From: Owenia fusiformis
Lineage: Eukaryota > Annelida > Polychaeta > Sabellida > Oweniidae
Direction of reading: 5' to 3'
Length of the DNA stretch: 60,000 nt
Assembly: GCA_903813345.2 (NCBI GenBank)
Contig: CAIIXF020000006.1
Coordinates: 29,645,936-29,705,935, forward strand
Positions 15,445 to 26,007 of the stretch are shown one piece after another. The position numbers were made by a program, and so were the translations under genes. The notes under the pieces were generated by a model. That model was given only the letters and a program-made list of their open reading frames with translations. It had not been told where the DNA came from and made no database searches. The stretch's first letter is position 1. Every line of letters starts with the position of its first letter.

Positions 15445-16703
15445 TAGACCAGAAGTTCTTAACCTCAGTAATGGAATTTGGTTAATGAATAATTAATATG
15501 AAATCAGCTGGGTTCATAGTTTAATATTACCTGACAGATAATATACATATTAATATTTTATTAATCCACTATGGAGAATATTGATTTCCTTACAAACTAA
15601 TTAACTGGATTGACTTTTATTCAGACTATTTCATTTAAGATAACTCACTGATGTTCCTTCTGTAGCTAATATGATTTTAGTATTCTTTTGAAGTTCTGCT
15701 AACTTCTTGCATTGCAAACTAATCAACATGGTTAAAAAGGTCACCTAATTTCATAACCTGTTATCATGTAAACTGGTATAAGAACTTCTGAGGTTTCCCC
15801 TTTTGTAGAATTCACAGGCAATTACATTTTTTTACCATAACATAGAAAAAGACAACTTTTATGACTTTATCGATTCATAAAATTTTCAATTGAGCATTTT
15901 AATAATATATTTGAAAAATCAAAAGTTAATATATTTGGGAATGGATAAATTATCTAAAAATGTTTATATGATAGAAGTCCTTTGACAGAGTATGTGAACT
16001 TAAAATATTGAATATTAGTTCTCATAACGCAGATGAAATATCCCATATATCAATACACAATACTAGAAATTACTTGTTTTACTTTCTGCAATGCAAGATA
16101 TTAAAGAATAGAGGATGTTGGAGCGATGCAGAATTTAACTAGACTTGAATGGATAATTACATGTACATTTGTACAACTAGAATATAGCAAAGAATATTGC
16201 AAATGTGCAATGCTTTATATATTATAGAATAAGAATAAAATATTGTATATTAAGATAGAGTGAACTCCTGAAAATGAAGAACTTTAAATTAAAGAGAATT
16301 GTCACTAGCTCTTATATTGTACAGGTAGGATTATCAATTAGATTTTTCTGGAATTATTTTTTATCTGAAGTAAGGAATGGGTAAATTTAAGAACTTTTCC
16401 TTGATATTTTTCCTGAGTACGATTTATTTGATGTAGTTCATATCATATGAGCACACAAATACATTTGGCCAAAAGGGTATAGTATATTTGATATCAATTC
16501 ATATACATACTGTATAGTATTGGACATTGGACGTATTGAATGTTCTCCAACTTGTATTGCACCCGCCCCCTCTATTTCCCCCAGCAATGGGAGTATAGAG
16601 TTAAAGGGAGAGGTGAACTCAAAAGGCTTGCTTCAAAGTTATTAATTTGAAAGGTGGATTTATAGAATAAAAATTTAATGTTTATTTTCAGAAAAGCAAC
16701 CAT

Positions 16704-19700
16704 ATGAAGCTTCGCAGTGTCCTAGTTTGCTGTTTAGTTGTCTCAGTACTGTTTAGTTCTTGGTCAGTGTACCAATTCTTACAGGATAAATGTGGAGGGA
16801 GACAGTACACTGTACAACTGGTAAGTGATCCCATCATAGTAACTGCAGTGATCTCGCTGCATTGGGGCAGTGAATGGTGCTGCTCCCTAAGAGATTTGAA
16901 AAATGAAAAAGACTCCCATATGCATACAAAAATCATAAAAATCTGAAGAATTGGGTTACATGCATTTTGATTAGCTTTGGTCAAAATCATGAACTCCTTG
17001 AAGAACAAAAATCACAGGTCATGTAGTATCAATATTCTCATCAGTGTCTTCATTCTTGTCCATATTCTGGGCCACATTCTTAGAGTTTATTGGCAGTGTG
17101 GCCTTGAAGTTTATATTATACAAATACATGTACCTTGACATCCTTTTGAATAGGCAATTGAGAGATAACTGCAAATTATGCCCGAGTCCCATTGTCAGCT
17201 GTGACAGATAAGAATAGATTGGAGACAAGTTGGTTTTTGATGGGAATGGAATAAAAGTCTCATTTGAAAGTAAAACAAGACAGCATAGGATTAAATTTTA
17301 GGAAAATGAATGTTTGTATTATATTTATGAAAAGTCCCCAAAAACAACAGGCGTTTCTGTGAAAACACAGGTGAAAATCGCCTGTTCCTGCAGCTAATGA
17401 AACCCATGAAACCCCTGCTTAAATTCTAAAGAACTTGGACCAATTTCACCAAAATTATACAATTTTTATCGCACTTTGAAAGAGTGCTATATTGTCGTCG
17501 TCTTGTGCTGTTGGGCGGGCGGGCGGTCGGGGGGATGTGCGGGACATAAACCAAATCTTGTCATCAAATTTCCAGGATAACTGCTTACCTGTTCAACTTG
17601 AAATTTTTACAGATGCAAGAGCAGACTAGTACCAAGATCTGATTAGGTTAAGAGCATGCTGGGTAAACTACGTGGCGGCCATTTTGAATTTTTCAACAAA
17701 TCTTGTCATCAAAATTCCAGGAAAACCACTTATCCGTTCAACTTGAAATTTTTACAGATGCAAGAGCAGACTATTGCCAAGATCTGATTAGGTTTTGGGT
17801 ATGCTGGCTGAATTACATGGTGGCCATTTTGAATTTTTCAATTTGGCGGCCATTTTGAATTTTTCAACTTGCTCCAAATTGACCAAATTAAAAACATCTA
17901 CAAGTTCTCAGAAGTTCAAATCTGACCTTAGATTTCAGATTTGACCTTTCGTTCACCTTCAGTGACCTTGAAAAGGTCAAAAAAGTTGATTTTCTAAATT
18001 GATATTTTGGATTTAAATTTAGGTCAGCTTAATTACAAAACACCTACTGAGGTCTGAAAAAGTGAAATTTTCAAGGTCAAAGGTCAAGGTCATTAAACTA
18101 GGTCACAAATGATGTTATCCAAGTTTCTCAAAGTTTGAGACTACAAATCAATTCTTGTCATCAAAATTCCAAGAAAACCGCTAACCTGTTCAACTTGAAA
18201 TTTTTACACATGCAATAGCAGACTAGTGCCAAGATCTGATTAGGTTAAGGGCATGCTGGGTAAACTAGGTGGCGGCCATTTTGAATTTTTCAACAAATCT
18301 TGTCATCAAAATTCCAGGAAAACCACTTATCCGTTCAACTTGAAATTTTTACAGATGCAAGAGCAGACTATTGCCAAGATCTGATTAGGTTTTGGGTATG
18401 CTGGCTGAATTACATGGTGGCCATTTTGAATTTTTCAATTTGGCGGCCATTTTGAATTTTCAACTTGCTCCAAATTGACCAAATTTTTTTTTCAAAAACA
18501 TCTACAAGTTCTCAGAAGTTCAAATCTGACCTTAGATTTCAGATTTGACCTTTCGTTCACCTTCAGTGACCTTGAAAAGGTCAAAAAGTTGATTTTCTAA
18601 ATTGATATTTTGGATTTAAATTTAGGTCAGCTTAATTACAAAACACCTACTGAGGTCTGAAAAAGTGAAATTTTCAAGGTTGAAGGTCATCAAATTAGGT
18701 CACAAACAATGTTATCTAAATTTTCCAAAGTTCAAGACTACAAATAAATTCTTGTCATCAAAATTGCAGGAAAACCCCTAACCTTGTCAACTTGAAATGT
18801 TTACAGATGCAAGAGCAGACTAGTGCCAAGGTCTGATTAGGTTTTGGCCATGCTGGGTAAATTGCATGGTGGCCAGTTTGCTCTTCAAAGTGCGATATTT
18901 ATCACTGTGTGTCTTGTTTATTTTGCAATTTAACAAGGTATTCTTTTCTACTTTTGCTCATTTCCTCTCCTACTTGTCATGTTATACAGTAATTAAAAGG
19001 AACACATGTTTCATGTCAAGTAATCTGCATAAAAACATATGTTTCAATTTTAGTGTTCCAAATACAAGGCTGGAGTTATCACGGGTGCCCTCTGTCCTAA
19101 ACTTTGTGATGAGAAAACAGTGCAACTCACTAAATGCCTCCATTCCGATGCAGGTCTAAAGGTAAAATTAGGTTATTTCAGTGGAATATTCTTATTACAA
19201 TGTATAATGGTTGTTCAAAGAATAATGCTACTGTACTTAAAAATATTTACAACACTGTAGTACATCTGTACACATACATTTATGGTGATGATATCATATA
19301 AATGTCAATTGTGTGACCAACCTTTATCTGTTACAGACATTCTACTCCAACAGTCGTGTTATAAAACTGCACACAATTACTGACCATGACTTTGCTGAGC
19401 CCAAATCAGGCACAAGTATGGAGCAGTTTAGTGCAATGGTAGAAGGTTTCCTCACAGCTAAGCTTGGAAAAGGGAACCATAAAGCACTCTTAGAGCATAT
19501 CTTAAACACAGCAGATATCAACTCAGACAGCAAGGTATAATCATGGGCTTTCTAAAAAAATAATCACATACATGTATTTAAAAAGAAAAACAGTAATTTC
19601 GCAAAATCTACATCTTTCTTTTTCATTACTAAGTGGTGTTAATTTATAATAAATTAGTGGTGTTATGTGATCCCATTGAAATATGAACAGTTGAGATTTT

Positions 19701-20541
19701 TAGACAATAGAAATGAAGTGAGCCAAAATCCTGTGAAGATGATGTTAACTAATTCATCGTTACATTCCACGGTGCCAGCTTTTATCTTCTACAGTGCCAT
19801 CTATTATCTTCCACAGTGCCATCTTTTATATTCCAGGTGACACTTGCTGAAGCGAAGACCATCTGGTCCCTATTACAATATAATGAGTTCTTCATGCTTA
19901 ATGTGTTCCATGACACTGAGCTTGTTCCCAAGCTGATGACCTTTTGTGGGGACCTCTATGCAACTGAGCATATACAATATGAAAAACTTTATGCAAAAAA
20001 TTCAGGAATTTGGGATCGGTTGCTACCTAATCAATTCCAGTGGACATTACCATCATGGAAAAATCGTGCAAAAATTGCAGTAGGATTGCTTGAGTTTATT
20101 ATGATTGCATATCACCATGAGGACAATGGTATGTTTTATATGTGCGATATTGGGGAGTATAATATGGGATACACTGGGAAATATGATGTGAAATTTACAG
20201 ATCTAAGTCAGGTGCTTCCCAGATCTACTCTTATAGAGTATATGAAAGCAAAACCATGTTCAGATTCTGAAGACTGTATGTATACGAAACAATGCATATC
20301 AAATTGTAACAGAGATACTAAGACTTGTAGTGGAGTTCCTATTAGGCCTAACTTACACCGTGCATGTGTGATTCTCCGAGAGTATATCATTGTAGGTGCC
20401 CCTCCTGTTATCAAACAAGATTTACAGAAGTTACTCTCAAGGTGTCTACTCTTGCATACTGATCTCAATGACGTGGAAATGGAACATTCATTAATTTTGA
20501 ATGAATTAAAATCTTTAATTTGGAACCAGGTAGATAGTTGA
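16704..20541 (+). CDS. DIPK1: DIPK1/FAM69-family secretory-pathway kinase-like protein
   Basis: This is a divergent protein kinase-like membrane protein; vertebrate DIPK1 (FAM69) members are Cys-rich type II proteins of the ER. Exons are 16704-16820, 19054-19161, 19337-19534 and 19837-20541, all with GT/AG introns and continuous phase, giving 375 residues (human DIPK1A/B about 430). Residues 1-24 are a short basic end plus one hydrophobic signal anchor. A Cys-rich start follows (CSKYKAGVITGALCPKLCDE). Lys85 in RVIKLH fits the ATP-binding Lys. An EF-hand-like loop occupies residues 135-146 (DINSDSKVTLAE), as in vertebrate DIPK1, and is split by an intron after its seventh residue. The C-lobe shows FCGDLYATEH, WKNRAKIAVGLLEF, MFYMCDIG, YDVKFTDL (Asp258 at the DFG position), a six-Cys stretch and PNLHRAC. 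A TTATTTTCAG acceptor 14 bp before the ATG implies a 5' UTR exon. Substrate is unknown. Confidence 0.88.
17468..18896. mobile_element. repeat-filled element with inverted ends in DIPK1 intron 1
   Basis: The ends are ATCGCACTTTGAAAGAG (17468) and, inverted, CTCTTCAAAGTGCGAT (ending 18896). Next to the left end is a GGGCGGGCGGGCGG tract. The interior is a tandem array with a period of ~596 bp (units from about 17552, 18148 and 18745, the last partial). Each unit itself contains two related ~145-bp blocks (CAACTTGAAATTTTTACAGA, GATCTGATTAGG, GGCGGCCATTTTGAATTTTT). No open frame. Superfamily undecided. Confidence 0.65.
18074..18092 (+). promoter_or_regulatory. AGGTCA DR1 plus adjacent half-site inside the intronic repeat
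   Basis: AGGTCA-A-AGGTCA (18074-18086) is a perfect direct repeat with one-base spacing, followed directly by a third AGGTCA (18087-18092). DR1 is the consensus for HNF4, RXR/PPAR and COUP-TF type nuclear receptors. The equivalent position in the next unit (about 18676) is mutated. Binding is untested. Confidence 0.35.
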
Positions 20542-20970
20542 TCTGGGCTTTGCCTCACGATTCCTGATTTAAACTGTAAAATACAGTAATTTTTCCAGTT
20601 TTTTCTCAACGGGGTATTAAACCCCAAATATACATGTTTTGTTCAATATTTCACCCTTTTGACATGGTGCAACCAGAATTTAAAAGGGTGGCATGTGATT
20701 TTAAAATTTTCAACAGGGTGAATCACCCATCTGCTCTCAGACTGGAGAGATCATTGCAATAATTTGTACAAGTGTATGAAATGGCCCTCTTAAGGTTTAT
20801 ATATAAAGTGGCCCTGATGCTTATTATTGAGAGCATGGCAGTGTTTATACAGACATTTTTGTAATACTCTAATAGCAGAATTATTAGAAAAGTATTTTAT
20901 GCCTTTAAATTGTGTCGAAATATTAATTGTGCAGAAATATGACTGTCATGGGCTCAGTCCCTAGAATATA
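20542..20970. other. DIPK1 3' region
   Basis: Non-coding sequence. An ATTAAA at 20616-20621 could serve as poly(A) signal; no stronger one lies nearer. Confidence 0.3.
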
Positions 20971-21109
20971 CAGTAAAACGTGTCTTTGTGAACACCTATC
21001 TCTAGTGGACACCCATCCTCCACACCATTATACTCTACTGACCTCTGTAAAGTACCCTCTGTAGTGAACACCTACCAACAAAAATATTCAATATACACAG
21101 GTTTTACTG
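20971..21109. mobile_element. pogo/Tigger-like MITE, copy 1
   Basis: The ends CAGTAAAACGTGTCT and, inverted, ACACAGGTTTTACTG are flanked by TA on both sides. CAGTAAAACCTGT-type ends with TA duplication are typical of pogo/Tigger relatives. It is 139 bp with no coding content. Relatives lie at 37105-37268 and 47085-47258. Confidence 0.65.
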
Positions 21110-21495
21110 TACATTTAAATTGTAAAATGTGGAGATTGAAGTGGGTTATTAATTTGGACCCTTCATGTAGGCTTGCTTACTAATGCAATGTGCAATATAC
21201 ATAGATGAACATTAGGTGCTATATGCTGTGTATCTGAGTATGTAATACAGCTATTAGTGTTAATAGTGCGGAATAGCAGTGTATTTACTAGCAGTATTAG
21301 ATAAACTAAGCCTTGATATAAAGTTAAGCTTGTTTAATGTTCATATCAAAACATTTATATACCACATTTATATGATGTTAGTTACATGTACACATATCAT
21401 TAACATGTACATATGTAGTTTAGGTGCTGTCAAATGTTTGATATTATAGTCTCCTATGGTATGCATGATGTATAAAGTATTTGACTCAATAGTTA

Positions 21496-21908
21496 GGGGA
21501 GGCATCAAAAGTTCGATGTCAGATCGGAAACTAAATAAATCTAGTTTTGACTCTGACCCCCCCCCCTCCCCCTCAAAACTAAATACCATGAAAGTTGATC
21601 GCTGACTTCCGGTTTGAGAATTTGAAAAATTATTGCTAAACACGATCTAGTTTTTGTTAATTCCTATCATAATTTTTGGCTTTTAACAACTATTGATAGA
21701 ATAGAATCCATTGGAATGATCTTGACGAAGAAAGCAGCAGGTAAAATCTTTTTTTAAACCCATTCCAAGGCATTCTGAGTCGAAATTGGCAAAAATTTGA
21801 AATGTTGAAATTTGTTGGATAGCAAACTGAAATGGGTTTGAACCCCCTAACCCCCCTAACTAGATTTATTTAGTTTTCTATCCGACATCGAACTTTTGAT
21901 GCCTCCCC
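21496..21908. mobile_element. PIF/Harbinger-like MITE
   Basis: Inverted ends GGGGAGGCATCAAAAGTTCG and its inverse are flanked by TTA on both sides (21493-21495, 21909-21911). Pairing continues into AACTAAATAAATCTAG. A 3-bp TTA duplication fits PIF/Harbinger. It is 413 bp, with no transposase. One lone end of the same type (AGGGGAGGCATCAAAAGTTT) occurs at about 44702. Confidence 0.65.
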
Positions 21909-21911
21909 TTA

Positions 21912-22271
21912 GTAGTCGATTTCCCAACAGAATAATTGCCATAATTAAAAAAACAAGAATCCAGTGCAACTGGTAGCCTCTGATTTTCAACAGTAAACTA
22001 TCAAAAAAATGTTAACAATTCTCAGGTACTTTTTATGCTATTTTGGAGTAACTATTGAAATATGTAAAAGGAAACATATTTATGTTTTCAAGAAAATATA
22101 ACCATATCAAAACTAATCAGTGCCAAATAATTTGTATCTTGTTAACGTTGCTATTATTAAAGTATAGATCTGATAAGATCAGAGACTTGTATTAGTTTTT
22201 ATTTTGGTAATAATATAGTGATTATATAATCAGAATAAACCTTAAATATAAGAAATTGAAGGTGATTATAA
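21912..22271. other. no gene seen
   Basis: AT-rich sequence between transposons with no supported feature. Confidence 0.4.
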
Positions 22272-22588
22272 TTAGAGGTTATGTCACTATGACGTGAAAT
22301 ATGCCTGAGTTCTCCCAATATAGGCCGACCTTGGGAGGCTCTATATTTGGGCAAGAACGAAGGCATATTTCACGTCATAGTGACATAACTGATGTATTAC
22401 ATGCCTTTGTTCCCATGGTTACTTTGTATCAATGACGTGACGTCATGATATTATCATGGTTATTAAAGAAATCTAATATCAAAACGAGGTAAGCGGGATA
22501 TATCGGGGTAATCGGGCAATATCAGTGGATATAGCTCGCTAACTTTCCCATTGACTTCCATACAAATGCTTCGCTAGGTATGTAATAC
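22272..22588 (-). mobile_element. 317-bp hairpin element, copy 1
   Basis: This is identical in length and nearly identical in sequence, in inverse orientation, to 53215-53531. One end carries a 112-bp hairpin (22278-22389) whose outer 29 bp (GTTATGTCACTATGACGTGA...) are a perfect inverted repeat. The inner part (CCCAATATAG/CTATATTTGGG) is imperfect. The other end reads CTAGGTATGTAATAC. No flanking duplication. It contains a CRE palindrome TGACGTCA at 22438-22445 and further TGACGTGA motifs in both hairpin arms. Confidence 0.7.
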
Positions 22589-22595
22589 TGATATA

Positions 22596-24089
22596 CGATA
22601 TCTGATATAAAAGTTCTCCACCGTTTTATCTAAAAAAAATATTTCTTTGTGAATTTTGTTCAAACTTGGTCAGGAGCAACATGTATATGATAGCTTGCTA
22701 TTGTATTAATATCATTGAAAAAATATGATATTAACTATGTCATTTGGTTACCATAGTAACAAGACAATGAGGTTGGTGGAGCTGAATAAAATCACTGTTT
22801 ATTACAATTTCTTGTCAAACAACGTGGTATTATTACAGAGTTTTAACCAAGGTTTTTAACATTAATGAAGGCTCTTATTTGATACAATATCAATGTTCAT
22901 TCTCCCTCAAAACAGTCCCCACCATGGGCTATGCATTTATTGCATTGTTTAATCCAATCATTGAACACATGCCGATTGCCTAAGTCCATTCAATTAGCGA
23001 CTCATCATCTGCAAAACGATTCCCATGGAGGGGCTTCTTAGCGTAGCCAGTACTGTGGAGTTGAATTTGATAGGCTAAAGAAGGCAAAGGTACAGAAATC
23101 TGCATCTAAAGTGATGTTTATCATCTTTTTCGACATCCACGGAATCATCCTCGTTCAAGCCGTGCCAACTGGTGTTACTGTGAATTCTGCATATCATTCA
23201 AACATTAAGGTAAGTTGTGAATCCCGGGTTTTGGACCTGACTTGGACCCTGTGTTTTGGACACTTGATTTCTTCGATGTCTTAGTTGATATAATATGGCT
23301 TTCCATGGTACCTTCATAGGTATACAATATGTCATGTACATGTATGTGGGTCTATTCGTGATACTAGAAAATGAACTGAGGTATCATAATTGATATGTTT
23401 CATTTGCTAAGGAAGAATCTGAAAGATGCCATCAGGAAGAAGAGGCCAGAGTTTATTGCAGACGGCTTCTACTTCCATCATGACAACGCCCCTGCCCACA
23501 GAGCTAACATCACAATAGAAGTTATACATGAGCATTTACAAGCAGAACTTGTCAAGCATCCCCCATATTTCCGAGATACAGCTCCCTGTGACTTCCACAA
23601 TCATGTTTCCTGAAGCTAAGAAGCCCCTCCGTGGGATTCGTTTTGCAGAAGATGAGTCGCTGATTGAAGCTTTTACCAACAGTGTGTATTTAGTCGCTAA
23701 GAATGGACTTCGGCATGTGTTCGATGATTGGATAAAACGATGCAATAAATGCATAGCCCATGGTGGGGACTATTTTTAGAGAGAATGAACATTGATATTG
23801 CATCAAATAAAAGCCTTCATTAATGTTAAAACCCCTAGTTAAAACTCTGTAATAATACCTCGTTGTTTGACAAGAAATTGTGATAAACAGTGATTTTATT
23901 CAGCTCCGCCTACCTCATTGTCCTGTTACTATGGTAACCAAATGACATAGTTAATATTATATTTTTTCAACGATATTGATACAATACTAAGCTATCATAT
24001 ACATGTTGCTCCTGACCAAGTTTGAACAAAATTCACCAAGAAATAATGTTTTTAGATAAAACTGTGGAGAACTTTTGGATCAACCCTCG
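22596..24089 (+). mobile_element. mariner element with very long inverted arms
   Basis: TA-flanked ends: CGATATCTGAT-ATAAAAGTTC at 22596 and, inverted, CGAGGGTTGATCCAAAAGTT ending at 24089. The inverted arms are ~450 bp, far beyond the ~30 bp usual for mariner, because the left arm contains an inverted copy of the 3' end of the transposase gene (about 22915-23045). The right arm contains the same region in place. Size is 1494 bp. The transposase is broken, so the copy is dead. Confidence 0.8.
23044..23779 (+). pseudogene. broken mariner transposase (DD34D)
   Basis: Pieces in order are KKAKVQKSASKVMFIIFFD (first catalytic Asp, 23070-23135), then HHDNAPAHRA (second Asp, about 23478) and PPYFRDTAPCDF (third Asp). 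The last two Asp are separated by 34 residues as in mariner DD34D enzymes. A shifted frame follows, with FPEAKKPLRGIRFAEDESLI and FDDWIKRCNKCIAHGGDYF. Defects are a missing N-terminal half, a ~180-bp interruption starting GTAAGT at 23213, and a frameshift near 23600. Confidence 0.85.
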
Positions 24090-25735
24090 TATATAGCCTA
24101 ATATAAAGAGCTTTTCAACATTGTCATTAAAGTAAAGTTCTGATCATATTAATTTCAATTTTAGGAAAACTTGGCCAGGTGAGATGTAGGTGGAAAAATA
24201 GATGGCAGTGTTGTGTGTCTACTAATTTATTTCACTTTTGTTGCCATCTTTATATTTTGACCCATGACCGATTAGATATTGGGCCATTGTCAGATTGTCA
24301 AGTCTCAGCCATTTTTTATATTCAGAGTTGGCCAGTTTGTAAAGTTGTAAATTACACTGTGTAATCCATATACTGTTCAGTAAACTTATATATGAAACAT
24401 TATAAATATACATGGTATCCATAAAATCTCTGTACAATTCCAATACAAAGTCTGTGTAAAGATACTTTATAGACACCCTATATGTAAACCATGTATAACA
24501 GTTATTGTTGATTTTTTTTTCAATACAAAAATGTGCCGATTGACAATTTACAGCAATGAATAATTTGTAGCTGGATATATATTCGAGGTCATTTTTATTA
24601 TAATTAAAGTGGCAGCAAATGTCATAGAATGTAAAACTCTAAAAGCAATCTTTCCAAAAATACCACTATGTTTCATTTTTAAAATCCATAAAAGATTCAA
24701 GGGGATGCCCCCTTTTTCATTCAAAGTTATTTCCAAATACGCTTGAAAGCATGAGCATTACATACTGTCAAAAACATTTAGCATTAAAGAAATGGTACCA
24801 GCCAATTTTTTAAAAAAATACCCTCAATTTGTCTCTCATTTGCTGCACCTTTAAAGTAACTTCTTGAAATGCAATACTTGCCATAGTTTTTTTTTATTCC
24901 AAAATGTAATATTTCAGCCCATGATATTTTGGTGCTATGGAATGCTAACGTGTATTTTTAAAAATGTATGAAAGAAAAGTAAAGCTTTCTACACCAATGC
25001 GGCCACTAGGCTACTCATGGTTTCAAAGCTTGATTGATTTAATTCCCATCTGCAGGGAATTTGCATGCTAATAGCTTGTAATGAGTAGTGTTTACATTTA
25101 ATTTTAGTAATAGTTTTAAAAAGTATTATTTTGTAATAAATAAAATTGTTGGAAAACATACAGTATTTTCTTAATTGTTCAATGTACAGGGGTAGAGGAT
25201 CATCATGTCTGATGTTTACTAGTATATACAATATTTTTTTTAAAAAGAGTATCCAAAATATGGCCTTATCCATCTCGTTGTAGGTGCTAGGACCTGGAGA
25301 ATTTGCCTGTAGATCCAAATTCTTGAAAATATCATCCATTACATTTTTTGCTTACCCATTGCCTCCTGCCAGTATTATTTTAGTCCCTAACTTTTTATCC
25401 ATTACATGTACTTTCCCATATTGAATTGGCAGCTCTCTGAAGAAATTTATTTACATGATTTTACTTACTTGGCATCTCAAAAAACTCAAAGATATCAAAG
25501 CAGAGACAAGTCCAAACATGATGATGGTGTGAACCTTTTCAAGATATGAAATAAGAAATGGGAGTTGTGTACATGAACAGATGTAGGTGGAAGAATGGAG
25601 TTGAGGTACCCCAAAAACTGAGCAGTATTCATCCATATTATACTATTTCTTAGGGTTTATGAGAGGAATTAATTCTCACCATCAGCCCTTCACAATCCGT
25701 GGCATGGTGTGGTAAAATCCATGTTTTGATATAGA
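24090..25735. other. no gene seen
   Basis: AT-rich intergenic DNA between the mariner and LIN7. Small frames show no conserved character. No repeat with clear ends was noticed apart from short A/T runs. Confidence 0.45.
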
Positions 25736-25761
25736 CATGGGCTTTCAATTGAAAGCCCATG
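25736..25761. repeat. perfect 26-bp palindrome
   Basis: CATGGGCTTTCAATTGAAAG continues to CCCATG, fully self-complementary. The same ends with a 26-bp spacer occur at 46946-46997, so this is probably a minimal foldback family. It lies ~250 bp upstream of the LIN7 start. Confidence 0.7.
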
Positions 25762-26007
25762 ATATAGAGAATATAGGAGGGAGGGGCCAGGGTGACAAGT
25801 TACTCCCAATGGTGGGTGGTGACTACAAAATGGATTAGTAGCTTGTACCCTATTAATATGGATTGTTGGAATAAGTGACATCTAATTAAATGTATTGTTG
25901 TATGTATTGAACCCATTTCAATATTCGCCACTTGTGATATATATGAAACTAATAAGGTTTTTTGCTACTTTAGTATTGCAAATCACCGCCAGAGGAACAA
26001 ATTCAAG

